NCBI RefSeq assembly: GCF_014649375.1
Contig: NZ_BMSX01000013.1
Location: 175,831-239,830 of the forward strand
Length of the DNA: 64,000 nucleotides
Source of the DNA: Streptomyces aurantiogriseus
GTDB taxonomy: Bacteria > Actinomycetota > Actinomycetes > Streptomycetales > Streptomycetaceae
Direction: 5' to 3'
Shown here: positions 17,154 to 25,712 of the stretch, piece after piece
How the letters are laid out: every line of letters begins with the position of its first letter
Numbering within the stretch: position 1 is the first letter of the stretch
Notes under the pieces: generated by a model
What the model saw: the letters and a program-made list of their open reading frames with translations, nothing else
Databases searched by the model: none
Told to the model about the DNA's origin: nothing
Translations under genes and position numbers: made by a program

Positions 17154-18224
17154 TCAGAGCGCCAGTGCGCAGACCACCGAGGGGGCGGAGATCGGCGGGT
17201 GGGGTGGGGTCAGGGTTCCGTCGTTCAGGACCCGCAGGACGGCGAGTGAGCCGCTGTGCTGGTTGGCGACGAGCAGATGACCGTCCACCAGAGCGAGGCC
17301 GCGGGGCCAGGTGCCGCCGGCGGAGACCTCGCCGAGCGGTTCCAGGGCGCTGCCTGCGAGCCGGAACGCGGCGACCGTGTCCGCGCCGCGGTTGGTCACC
17401 CACACGAAGCGTCCGCAGGGCGATGCGACGATTCCCCCGGGCTGGTTGACGACGTCCTTGGCTGTCGTGGCGGGTACGGAGGAGAGAGCGGTCAGGGTGC
17501 CGTCGGAGGCGTCGTAGCGGTGGCAGGTGACCGTCGAGGACAGTTCGTCGGCGCTGAAGACCAGGTCACCGCCGGACGCGAAGGCGAGGTGGCGGGGGCC
17601 GGATCCGGCGCGCATGGGGTTCACCGCGGCCCGCTCGAGGGTGCCGGTGCGGGTGTCGAGCCGGTAGGTGAACACGGCGTCCGCCCCGAGGTCCACAGCC
17701 AGCACGAAACGGCCCGCCGGGTCGACGAGTACCTGATGGGCGTGGCTGCCCTCCTGCCGTCCGGCGACCGGTCCCGCCCCGTGGTGGACGACGAGATCGG
17801 CCGGCGCCAGCAGGCGTCCGTCCGTGCCGAGCCGGTGCACCGCGACAGTGCCCGGCGCGGTGTCGCTGCCGTAGTTCGCGGTCAGCAGCCACTCGCCGTC
17901 CGGGTGGACGGTGAGGTGGCACGGGTTCGCCCCGCCGCTGTTCATCGGGTCGCCCAGCGGGGACAGGGTGCCGTCGCCGTCTCGGGCGACGGCGCTGACG
18001 GTTCCCGTCTCGGTCTCGTTGGTGCTGTAGACGACGCCCAGCGACGGGTGCGCCGCCAGGAACGAGGCCCCGCTCACGGGCAGCGGCTCCACCTCGTCGT
18101 ACGAAAGGCGTCCGGTCGTGGGATCGAGCCGCAGGGCGGCGATGCCGGGGCCGCTGCCGCCGGAGTCGGGGGTGTAGGAGCCGGTGAGGACGGGGATCGC
18201 GCCGGTGAGGGAGCTGGTGCGCAT
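17154..18224 (-). CDS. Lactonase, 6-phosphogluconolactonase-like beta-propeller
   Basis: A 356-aa seven-bladed propeller of the YbhE/carboxy-cis,cis-muconate cyclase lactonase family. Blade motifs are ANPCHLTVHPDGEWLLTANY, HAHQVLVDPAGRFVLAVD and GSGPRHLAFASGGDLVF. In this locus it would open the sugar-acid lactone, for example galactonolactone, made by the SDR dehydrogenase. Start taken as ATG 18224, behind AGGA; ATG 18245 gives 7 more residues but has no ribosome-binding site. Cytoplasmic, no signal. It lies 45 bp after the kinase gene on the same strand. Confidence 0.9.
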   Translation of the reverse strand: MRTSSLTGAIPVLTGSYTPDSGGSGPGIAALRLDPTTGRLSYDEVEPLPVSGASFLAAHPSLGVVYSTNETETGTVSAVARDGDGTLSPLGDPMNSGGANPCHLTVHPDGEWLLTANYGSDTAPGTVAVHRLGTDGRLLAPADLVVHHGAGPVAGRQEGSHAHQVLVDPAGRFVLAVDLGADAVFTYRLDTRTGTLERAAVNPMRAGSGPRHLAFASGGDLVFSADELSSTVTCHRYDASDGTLTALSSVPATTAKDVVNQPGGIVASPCGRFVWVTNRGADTVAAFRLAGSALEPLGEVSAGGTWPRGLALVDGHLLVANQHSGSLAVLRVLNDGTLTPPHPPISAPSVVCALAL

Positions 18225-18269
18225 GGGTGGTCCTGGGAGGTTCATCGAGCAGGGCGGGTGGAGAAGGTC

Positions 18270-19238
18270 TCAGCGGACGATGTCGTCGTGGTGGTCCAGC
18301 AGCTCCAGTTCGGCGCGCCGGGGCAGGCCCTCCCAGTCGCCGGCGGTGCTCACCGCGAAGGCGCCGAGCAGGGCCGCCGTCCTCAGCCTTCGTTCCGGGG
18401 GCTCCCCGGCGAGGAGTTCGGCGAGGTACCCGGCGGCGAAGGCGTCTCCCGCGCCCACCGAGTCGTGCACGCGGACCGGTATGGCGGGCTGCCGGTGAGA
18501 AAGTCCGTCGAGGAGGGCGTACGCCCCTTCGGCGCCGAGCTTGATCACGGCCCCGCCGGGTCCGAGGTCGCAGATGCCCTTGGCGAGTTCCTCCGGTCCG
18601 TCGGCGCCGGGCACGACGAGAGCGGCCTCGTGCGGTCCGGCGAAGACCAGGTCGCTCCTGCGCAGCAGGGGCAGCAGGATCGCCCGGGCCTCGGTCTCGC
18701 TCCACAGCCGGGAGCGGAAGTTGACGTCCAGTGAGATGATCGCTCCGGCGTCGGCGGCGATGTCCACAGCACGGGTCACGGCCGCGGCGGGGCCCTCCCC
18801 GAGTGCCGGGGTGATGCCCGTGATGTGCAGCACCGCCGCCCCCGCGACGACGTGCTCGGGGATGTCGTCGGCGGTCAGCCGGGCTCCGGCCGTGTGGGTG
18901 CGGTAGTAGCGCGTACGGCTGTGGGTGGAGGTGCGGTGTTCCTTCAGCAGCAGGGAGGTGGGGGCGGGGTCGCGCACGGCGATGGTGGTGACCCCTTCGG
19001 CCTGTAGTTCCCGCAGGACGAGGTCGCCGAGTTCGTCGTCGCCCACCCGGCCGATCCAGGTGGCGGATCCGCCGAGTCGGCTGACCCCGATGGCGACGTT
19101 GGACTCCGCTCCGGCGATCCCCAGGCGCAGTGTCGTGCCGAGCGCGAACGGGCCGGGACCCCGGGCCGCCATGACGGCGAGCACGTCGCCGACGGTGACG
19201 AGGTAGGGCTCGCCGAGCGGGGGTGAGGAGGTGTTCAC
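18270..19238 (-). CDS. PfkB-family sugar kinase (probable 2-keto-3-deoxy-gluconate/galactonate kinase)
   Basis: A 322-aa ribokinase/PfkB kinase. The C-terminal signature DSVGAGDAFAAGYLAELL contains the catalytic Asp and anion hole; the N-terminal GIAGAESNVAIGVSRLGG is the substrate lid region. Next to a KDPG-type aldolase it most likely phosphorylates 2-keto-3-deoxy-galactonate or -gluconate. The GTG start at 19238 lies in a GTGA overlap with the aldolase stop, so the two enzymes of consecutive steps are translationally coupled. Sugar specificity is inferred. Confidence 0.9.
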   Translation of the reverse strand: MNTSSPPLGEPYLVTVGDVLAVMAARGPGPFALGTTLRLGIAGAESNVAIGVSRLGGSATWIGRVGDDELGDLVLRELQAEGVTTIAVRDPAPTSLLLKEHRTSTHSRTRYYRTHTAGARLTADDIPEHVVAGAAVLHITGITPALGEGPAAAVTRAVDIAADAGAIISLDVNFRSRLWSETEARAILLPLLRRSDLVFAGPHEAALVVPGADGPEELAKGICDLGPGGAVIKLGAEGAYALLDGLSHRQPAIPVRVHDSVGAGDAFAAGYLAELLAGEPPERRLRTAALLGAFAVSTAGDWEGLPRRAELELLDHHDDIVR

Positions 19239-19951
19239 GCGCTCACCTCCCCGGCCCGCGCGGTGGCCCGTACCGCGTCCAGCAGGGTGCGCGCCCTCGT
19301 GGTGAGGGCGTCCAGTACCTGCGGAGTCGGGTCCTGGTCCGCGCCGCGCAGCAGCGGGGAGCCGATGCCGACCGCGCAGGCGCCCGCATCCAGGTAGTCC
19401 CGCGCCTCGTCGATGCCGACGCCGCCGACGGCGACGAGTGGGATGTCGGGCAGTGGGGCTCGCAGTTGGCGCAGGTGAGCGGGGCCGCCCGTGCCCGCGG
19501 GGAACAGCTTGACGGCGGCGGCACCAGCCCGCCACGCCTGGGACACCTCGGTCGGTGTCCAGGCGCCCGGGTAGCAGGGGATGCCGCGCTGCGCGACGCT
19601 GCGGATCAGCTCGGCGTCCACGACCGGGGAGACAAGGAATCCGGCTCCGGCAGCCAGCGCGTCCCGGGCCTGTCCGCTGCTCAGCACCGTGCCGGCGCCG
19701 ACGGCCGCCTCGGGGCCGAGGTCGTCCTTGATGCGGGCCAGTGCGTCGAGGGCGCCCGGGGTGGTGAGGGTGACTTCGAGGCAGGTGACGCCGGCGTCCG
19801 CGAGGGACCTGGCGACGGCGGGCAGCCCGGAGGCGTCGGCCGACCGCAGGATCGCCATGACCCGGGTCCGGCCGAGCTGCGGGGTGACGGGCGGACGTTC
19901 CACCACCCCGCCGTTCCCGGAGGACGGGTCGGTGTCCTGTGTGTCGGTCAT
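19235..19951 (-). CDS. KDPG/KDPGal aldolase
   Basis: A 238-aa class I aldolase with the catalytic Glu in LEVTLTTPG and the Schiff-base Lys in AAVKLFPAG. It probably cleaves 2-keto-3-deoxy-6-phosphogalactonate or -gluconate to pyruvate and glyceraldehyde-3-phosphate, after the adjacent kinase. It is only distantly similar to the housekeeping copy at 3199-3900; N- and C-termini differ, so it is not a recent duplicate. ATG start at 19951, 67 bp after the permease gene of the importer. Confidence 0.92.
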   Translation of the reverse strand: MTDTQDTDPSSGNGGVVERPPVTPQLGRTRVMAILRSADASGLPAVARSLADAGVTCLEVTLTTPGALDALARIKDDLGPEAAVGAGTVLSSGQARDALAAGAGFLVSPVVDAELIRSVAQRGIPCYPGAWTPTEVSQAWRAGAAAVKLFPAGTGGPAHLRQLRAPLPDIPLVAVGGVGIDEARDYLDAGACAVGIGSPLLRGADQDPTPQVLDALTTRARTLLDAVRATARAGEVSA

Positions 19952-20018
19952 GGAAGTTCCTTTACGAGTAGGTCCATTGAGTGATCGTCTGCCCGCCCGC
20001 TACGGCCCGGGGTGTCGG

Positions 20019-20840
20019 TCACTTCAGTCCGGAAGTGGCGATTCCGGAGACGAAGCCGCGCTGCATGATCAGGAACAGCACGAGCACGGGAACGACGTAC
20101 ATCACGGTGCCCGCCGCCACGAGGTTGCTCAGCGGCTCGCCGTGCTGGGTGAAGTAGCCCTTCGCGAGCCGGACGGCGAGGGTGGTGCGGTCGTCGTCCA
20201 GCAGCAGGGCGGGAGCGATGAAGTCGCCCCAGGTCCAGCTGAAGGACAGGATCAGGCTGGTGGCGATGACCGGCCAGGACTGGGGCAGGAAGATCCGCCA
20301 GAAGATGCGGAACTGCCCGCAGCCGTCCACGATCGCCGCCTCCTCCAGTTCCTTCGGCATGTTCGCGAAGAACTGCCGGAACAGGAAGATCAGGTAGGGC
20401 GCTCCGCACAGTCCCCACAGCACCCACGGCATGTAGGTGTTGAGCAGGCCGATCTTGCCGAACAGCAGGTAGGTCGGCACGAGGGTGATGATCTGCGGCA
20501 GCATCATCGTCGACAGCAGCACACCGAAGACGATCCGCTTCCCCGGTGCCTCCAGCCGGGCGAAGCCGTATCCGGCCCAGGCGGAGGCGAGCGTCGCCAG
20601 CACGGCGTAGAGAGTGGAGACCATCAGCGAGTTGCGGGCGTAGGCGAGGTACGGCCAGAAGGACAGCGCCTGCTGGAAGTTGCCCAGGCTCGGCTCGTGC
20701 GGCCACCAGTGGATGGGCAGGACACGCAGCTCCGACGGGTCCTTGAGGGCGGTGATCAGAAGCCAGCCGAACGGGCTGAGGAAGAGGACGACGAGTCCCA
20801 CCAGCACCATGTAGAGCGCAGCGCGCCGGGGAAGAACCAT
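20019..20840 (-). CDS. CUT1 sugar ABC permease (MalG type)
   Basis: A 273-aa inner-membrane permease with six predicted helices and the EAA loop EEAAIVDGCGQFRIFWRIFLP that docks the ATPase. It is the second permease of the importer. The ATG at 20840 is six nt from GGAGG; a GTG three bases earlier would make a GTGA overlap with the first permease. No ATP-binding gene follows. In Streptomyces, CUT1 importers commonly share the ATPase MsiK, encoded elsewhere. Confidence 0.94.
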   Translation of the reverse strand: MVLPRRAALYMVLVGLVVLFLSPFGWLLITALKDPSELRVLPIHWWPHEPSLGNFQQALSFWPYLAYARNSLMVSTLYAVLATLASAWAGYGFARLEAPGKRIVFGVLLSTMMLPQIITLVPTYLLFGKIGLLNTYMPWVLWGLCGAPYLIFLFRQFFANMPKELEEAAIVDGCGQFRIFWRIFLPQSWPVIATSLILSFSWTWGDFIAPALLLDDDRTTLAVRLAKGYFTQHGEPLSNLVAAGTVMYVVPVLVLFLIMQRGFVSGIATSGLK

Positions 20841-21871
20841 CACTTGCCTCCCAAGGTCCGCGGCCGCTTCCGGGCGGCTTCCGGCTCCACCGAGTAGAAG
20901 ACCACGCCTCTGCTCAGCCGGAAGACGATGGCGGTGAGCAGCATGATGATCGCGAAGAGGACCCACAGCAGAGCCGAGGCGTAGCCGTACCGGCCGTCGG
21001 CGAAGTACTCGGTGAGGACGTGGATCATGAACAGGAAGTTGTCCTGGGGTACGGACGCCATGCCCTGAGGGCTGGCGTCGAGCGAGATGAACAGCGGTGC
21101 GAAGCTCTGAAGTGCCGCGATGATCCCGGTGACGACCTGGAAGAACAGCACCGGCGAGAGCAGCGGCAGGGTGATGCGGGTGAAGGACTGCCAAGGGCTC
21201 GCCCCGTCCACCCTCGCCGCTTCGAGGACCTCCTTCGGGATGTCCTGCAACCCGGCCAGCGAGATGATCATGATGTTGCCCACGCCCCACATCGTCAGCA
21301 CGATCAGCACCCAGCGGGCGTAGGGATCCATCAGCCAGGACACCCCGTTGAAGCCGAAGAGGTCCAGGAGGCCGTTGGCCGCGCCCGAGTCCCGGTCGAA
21401 GATCAGCTTGAAGGTGAGGCCCGCCCCGACCGGCGGCATCACGGCGGGCAGGTACAGCAGCGTGCGGAAGACACCGCGGCCGCGCATCGACTGGTTCATC
21501 ATGACCGCGAGGACGAGTCCGGCCGCGATCGTCAGCGGCACCGTAAGCGCGGTGAACAGCCCGGTGCGGGCCAGGGAGTCCAGAGTGGTCTGGTCGGTGA
21601 GGACCTCCCGGTAGTTGGCCAGGCCGATGAAACGCGGGTTCGGGGAGAGCCCGTCGGAGTTGGTGAAGCTCAGCCACAGGGCGTAGCCGAGCGGGAACGC
21701 CGTCAGGGCCAGGAAGCCCAGCATCCAGGGGCCGGTGAACACGTAGAAGGACAGGGCCCTGCGCTGCCGCAGCGAGCCGAACCGGCCGCCCGGCCGCCCG
21801 GCCCCCCGGGCGGCAACCGCCCGGGGGGCCGGCGCGGGGGCCGGCGTGGTGAGCTGGCCGGTGGTGCTCAT
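20840..21871 (-). CDS. CUT1 sugar ABC permease (MalF type)
   Basis: A 343-aa permease. A Pro/Ala-rich cytoplasmic leader of ~40 residues precedes six membrane helices. The EAA loop EAARVDGASPWQSFTRITLP is present near residue 235. ATG 21871 lies in an ATGA overlap with the stop of the binding-protein gene. It works with the MalG-type permease and the lipoprotein binding protein to import an oligosaccharide, probably derived from arabinogalactan given the neighbouring hydrolases. Confidence 0.94.
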   Translation of the reverse strand: MSTTGQLTTPAPAPAPRAVAARGAGRPGGRFGSLRQRRALSFYVFTGPWMLGFLALTAFPLGYALWLSFTNSDGLSPNPRFIGLANYREVLTDQTTLDSLARTGLFTALTVPLTIAAGLVLAVMMNQSMRGRGVFRTLLYLPAVMPPVGAGLTFKLIFDRDSGAANGLLDLFGFNGVSWLMDPYARWVLIVLTMWGVGNIMIISLAGLQDIPKEVLEAARVDGASPWQSFTRITLPLLSPVLFFQVVTGIIAALQSFAPLFISLDASPQGMASVPQDNFLFMIHVLTEYFADGRYGYASALLWVLFAIIMLLTAIVFRLSRGVVFYSVEPEAARKRPRTLGGK

Positions 21872-23223
21872 CCAAGCACCTGCTTGCCCTTGGCGAGCTG
21901 GTCGTTCATGAGCGAGTTGAGCTTGTCCGCCACCTTGCCGGCCGAGGCGCCCGACTTGACCATCGGCGGCAGCACCTGGTTGAGCGTCGAGTCCAGGGCG
22001 GCCAGCTGCGCGTACGGGGTGAACGTGAGCACCTTGAAGTAGTCGAGCTCCTGCTGCTGCACCTCGAAGGCCTGCTTCTGGAGGGCGGTGCCCTGCGGCA
22101 TCTGCGAGTGCAGGGACTTCAGGGTGGGGATGCCCCATCCGCTGCTCGCGCGGTCCTTGGCGGGCTGGCCGCCGAAGTACCACTCGAAGAACTTCCAGGC
22201 GGCGTCCTTGTTCTTGGCGCCCTTGGGGATCCAGTAGCCGGTGGCGCCGAAGGTGGGGCTGACGCGGGTGCCGCCGAACTGGGGTGCGGGGGCGAACCGG
22301 GAGACCTCGGCGACCTTGGGGTCGCCGCCGATCGCACCGCCGAACCAGTAGCCGTCGCAGGCGATCGCCATCCGGTTGGCCTGGTAGGTGGGCCAGTCCC
22401 AGCCGTCCGGGTTGGGGTTGGCGACGTTCGGGCCGATGTCGGCCTTGGTGTACTCCAGGAGCCACTTCAGCGCCTTGAGCGCCTCGGGCGAGGAGAAGTC
22501 GAGGGAGGCCATGTCCTCGGCGAACAGGCTGCCGCCGGCCGAGGCGGTCATCCCCATGAGCGTGGAGAAGTTGCCGAGTGAGGTGGCGCTGAGGCCGTAC
22601 ACCTTGACCTTGCCGAGCCGGCGCTTCACCAGCCGCTTGCCGAGGTCCAGCCACTCGTCGTACGAGAGCGGCTCGGTGGCGCTCGGGTGGTCCAGCTTCG
22701 CGGCATCGAACAGGTCGGTGCGGTACCAGAACATCTGGTCCTGCGAGTAGTCCTTCGCCATGCCGTACCGGGGGCCCGCGCCCTGCCGGCGGCCGTCGTA
22801 GCGCCACACGTCGTTGACCGGGTCGAGGTCGGAGGACTTGAGGACCGAGCTCTTGGCGAAGTACGGGTCCAGGTCCTCCATCAGCCCGCGTGCGGCGAAG
22901 TACGGCGTCTCCGTAGCGCCCAGGCCGCGCACCAGGTCCGGCGGGTTCTTGGCAGCCAGCATGGCGTTCAGCTTGGTGTCGTCGAAGGTGATGAACCTGA
23001 TCTTGACTCCCAGGGCCTGCTCGGCGGCCTGGATGGTCTTCTTGTCGAGCTCGTTGTCCTGCGACATCACGGTGAGCGTCGTCTTGGAGCCGCTTCCGCC
23101 GCCGTCCTCGTCGCTGTTGACGCTGGCGGCGCAGGCGGACAGACCGGTCGCGGCGAACGCGGTTCCGGCGGAGAGGGCGAGGAAGCGACGCCGGTCGAGG
23201 GATGTCGTCTTTGACATGGGCAT
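21868..23223 (-). CDS. Sugar ABC importer solute-binding lipoprotein
   Basis: A 451-aa extracellular binding protein. A twin-arginine start (LDRRRFLALSAG) followed by a hydrophobic stretch and lipobox GLSAC near residue 31 indicates Tat export and lipid anchoring. The rest is a family-1 (MalE-like) periplasmic fold. ATG 23223 follows GAAAGG at suitable spacing; ATG 23217 is a weaker alternative. It is the first gene of the operon that runs to the beta-helix gene, and is divergent from the LacI regulator across a 469-bp control region. Confidence 0.94.
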   Translation of the reverse strand: MPMSKTTSLDRRRFLALSAGTAFAATGLSACAASVNSDEDGGGSGSKTTLTVMSQDNELDKKTIQAAEQALGVKIRFITFDDTKLNAMLAAKNPPDLVRGLGATETPYFAARGLMEDLDPYFAKSSVLKSSDLDPVNDVWRYDGRRQGAGPRYGMAKDYSQDQMFWYRTDLFDAAKLDHPSATEPLSYDEWLDLGKRLVKRRLGKVKVYGLSATSLGNFSTLMGMTASAGGSLFAEDMASLDFSSPEALKALKWLLEYTKADIGPNVANPNPDGWDWPTYQANRMAIACDGYWFGGAIGGDPKVAEVSRFAPAPQFGGTRVSPTFGATGYWIPKGAKNKDAAWKFFEWYFGGQPAKDRASSGWGIPTLKSLHSQMPQGTALQKQAFEVQQQELDYFKVLTFTPYAQLAALDSTLNQVLPPMVKSGASAGKVADKLNSLMNDQLAKGKQVLG

Positions 23224-23692
23224 GCTAGTGGCCTTTCGTGGCGGACGTACGCGGCTACGGGACGAACGACGGGGTCCATGGCGGCATGAGGGATTGCCGC
23301 GACGAGCGAGCGGAGGGGCGCGACGGCCGGCGGAGCACCGGCTCGTTCGGCAGGGGTGTCGATGCCCTGGACCGAGCGCATCCGTCTGCGTGGACGAGTG
23401 CGTGCACCGGTTCAGCGGACCGCGGGTGCGACGGTGGTCGCGTCGGCGGTGAGCCCGGGGCATCCATCGGCCGACTGACTGCACGTCAGATGTGGCCGAC
23501 AACTAGCGGTGCTGATATGACCGGTTTCCACGGTGCTGCGTATGCTTATCGCATATTTCCGTCCAAGGAAACCGGTTGACTGAAACTTTCGCGAACGTTA
23601 AGTTGCGTTTCCAGAAGGTGTCAAGAGCTAAGAACAAGTCACTCTCGGCCCGCCCCAGCGGACCAGGGCGACACCTACCGGAGGGGGAGAGC
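23224..23692. promoter_or_regulatory. Divergent control region between importer and lacI gene
   Basis: Promoter region for both directions. Inverted copies of ACCGGTTTCC (23520-23529) and GGAAACCGGT (23567-23576) flank an AT-rich TATGC-TTATC-GCATA element (a likely promoter core). GAAACTTTCGCGAACGTT at 23582-23599 is a LacI-type palindrome around TTCGCGAA. It contains the GAAACTTTC core known from Streptomyces hemicellulase promoters. The LacI regulator next door is the obvious candidate to bind here. Confidence 0.6.
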
Positions 23693-24742
23693 GTGCCGGA
23701 ACAGCCCGTCCGTGCCAGGCTCGTGGATGTGGCACACGCGGCCGGGGTCTCCAAGGCCACCGTGTCCAAGGTGCTCAACGGTCGGCAGGACCTGTCCGTG
23801 CGGCCGGAGACACGCCGACGCATCCATGAGGTCGCCGAGGAACTCGGCTACCGGCCGCATTCCGGGGCCCGGGCCCTGGCTGGAGCCAGCACCCACGCAG
23901 TGGCCCTGCTGATCCCCGCCCTCGCCAACCCCACGTACGTCACCATCGCCCGCGGCGCCTATCAACGTGCCCGCGAGCTGGGCTACCTCTCCCTGCTGGC
24001 GGAGGACTTCGACGGTCAGGAGGCCGACGGCTCCTTCAGCGACCTGGTGCAGGAGGGCAGGGTCGACGGGCTGCTCATCGCCTCCGCCCGCCCCGGCCAC
24101 CCCCTGCTGGAGACCCTGAGCCGCAGCCCGGTCCCCCATGTCTTCCTCAACCGCTCCGTGGAGGGCTCCGGCCGCAACGTCACCATGGACGTCGCGCGCT
24201 CCAGCGTGACCGCGCTCGACCACCTGCACGGCCTCGGCCACCGCGCGGTCGGGCACATCGCGGGTCCGCCCGGGATCACGCCCAGCGAGGTCCGTAAGGA
24301 GGCGTTCCTGCGCCACGCCGACGCACTGGGGCTGGACGCGGCTCCGGTCGCGTCCGGGGACTTCACCGAGGACGGCGGCGGCTTCGCCGCGCGGGAACTG
24401 CTGCGTCCCCCCGCCGGGAGCGCGCGTCCGCCGGTCACCGCCCTCTACACCAGCTCGCTCGCTCAGGCGATAGGCGCCATGGCCGCGATCAGGGACCTGG
24501 GCCTCAGGATCCCGCAGGACGTCTCCGTGGTGGGCAACGACGACCTGCCCGTGGCCGCGCACCTCCATCCCCCGCTGACCACCGTGGCGATGCCCCTGTA
24601 CGAGCTGGGGACCGCCGCCGTGGACGCCCTGGTGGCCACCATCGAGGGCAGGCCGGTGGGAGACGTCGTCGTGCCGACCGAGCCGCGGCTGGTGCTGCGC
24701 GGCTCCACGGCCAGACCGGCAGGACCAGGAGGAACGCCATGA
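23693..24742 (+). CDS. LacI-family transcriptional regulator
   Basis: A 349-aa repressor. Helix-turn-helix and hinge occupy residues 8-60 (RLVDVAHAAGVSKATVSKVL, then GYRPHSGARALAG). The periplasmic-binding-protein-like sugar domain follows (VALLIPALANPTYVTIARGA, SVVGNDDLPVA). GTG 23693 sits behind GGAGGGGGAGA. It is followed by the SDR gene with an ATGA overlap, so the regulator is co-transcribed with catabolic genes. It probably controls both the importer operon and its own transcript in response to an arabinogalactan-derived sugar. Confidence 0.95.
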   Translation: MPEQPVRARLVDVAHAAGVSKATVSKVLNGRQDLSVRPETRRRIHEVAEELGYRPHSGARALAGASTHAVALLIPALANPTYVTIARGAYQRARELGYLSLLAEDFDGQEADGSFSDLVQEGRVDGLLIASARPGHPLLETLSRSPVPHVFLNRSVEGSGRNVTMDVARSSVTALDHLHGLGHRAVGHIAGPPGITPSEVRKEAFLRHADALGLDAAPVASGDFTEDGGGFAARELLRPPAGSARPPVTALYTSSLAQAIGAMAAIRDLGLRIPQDVSVVGNDDLPVAAHLHPPLTTVAMPLYELGTAAVDALVATIEGRPVGDVVVPTEPRLVLRGSTARPAGPGGTP

Positions 24743-25506
24743 CCGTCGCCGCCGCACCGGCACGTTTCACCGGCCGTACGGCCCTGCTCACCGCGGCCGC
24801 CTCCGGCATCGGTGCGGCCACCGCCCGCCGGCTGGCGGCGGAGGGAGCGTCCGTCCTGGTCACCGACGTGGACGCCGAGGCCGCCCATCGCGTGGCCGAG
24901 GAGATCGGCACCGGGGGCGGGCGGGCGAGGGATCTGCCCCTCGACGTCACCTCGCCGACCGAGTGGGCGGCGGCCGTCGCCGAGGCCGAGTCCTGGACCG
25001 GGCGCCTCGACGTCCTCCACCTCAACGCCGGGCGCAACCTGCCCGGAGCGGCGCACGAACTGGACGACGGCGCCTGGCACGACCAGCTCCGGCTCTGCCT
25101 CGACTCGGTGTTCTACGGCGTCCGGGCCGCGGTGCCCCTGCTCAGGACGGCCAAGGGCGCGGTGGTGATCACCTCGTCCGTGCACGCGGCCATCGGCTTC
25201 AAGGGCTTCCCGGCGTACGCGGCGGCCAAGGGCGGGATCGACGCCCTCGTACGGCAGTTGGCCGTCGAGTACGGAGGCCGGATCAGGTTCAACTCCGTCC
25301 TGCCCGGAGCCGTGGTCACCGCCTTGTGGGCCGAGGCGCCCGAGGAGTACAAGGCGCAGACCGCCGCGCGCACCCCCGTCGGCAGGCTCGGAGTCCCCGA
25401 GGACGTCGCCGCCGCCGTGGCCTTCCTCGCCTCGGAGGACGCCTCTTTCGTCACCGGCCAGAACCTCCTCGTGGACGGTGGCCGCAGCATCAGCTCCCAG
25501 GAGTAG
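24739..25506 (+). CDS. SDR-family sugar dehydrogenase (probable)
   Basis: A 255-aa classical short-chain dehydrogenase. The dinucleotide motif reads TAAASGIG in place of the usual TGxxxGIG. NAG (LHLNAGRNLPG), the catalytic Ser in ITSSVHAA and YAAAK are present. The C-terminus FVTGQNLLVDGG is standard. Given the neighbouring lactonase and galactonate dehydratase, it may oxidise galactose or another aldose at C1. ATGA overlap with the LacI gene. Substrate is inferred from context only. Confidence 0.88.
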   Translation: MTVAAAPARFTGRTALLTAAASGIGAATARRLAAEGASVLVTDVDAEAAHRVAEEIGTGGGRARDLPLDVTSPTEWAAAVAEAESWTGRLDVLHLNAGRNLPGAAHELDDGAWHDQLRLCLDSVFYGVRAAVPLLRTAKGAVVITSSVHAAIGFKGFPAYAAAKGGIDALVRQLAVEYGGRIRFNSVLPGAVVTALWAEAPEEYKAQTAARTPVGRLGVPEDVAAAVAFLASEDASFVTGQNLLVDGGRSISSQE

Positions 25507-25712
25507 GCCACCGGCCGCGCCGGACCTCGCCCGTCCCGGGCGACCGGCCGCCCCGCCCGCTCCGAGAACGACCCGGGCGCCGCAACACCCCGAGCGGACA
25601 CCCCGCCGCACGCGCCGCACAGCAAGCCCCCTCGCAACACCCCTCCTCTCTCCCCCGAGAGGGCATTCCCCGCGCAAGGCCGCACATCGCACAGGACCCG
25701 GAGGTCCACACC

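Noticed and set aside
24963..25712. Upstream extension of the galactonate dehydratase frame
   Set aside because: It overlaps the SDR gene in another frame and is Arg/Pro-rich; the enolase-fold protein begins at 25713 behind a Shine-Dalgarno.
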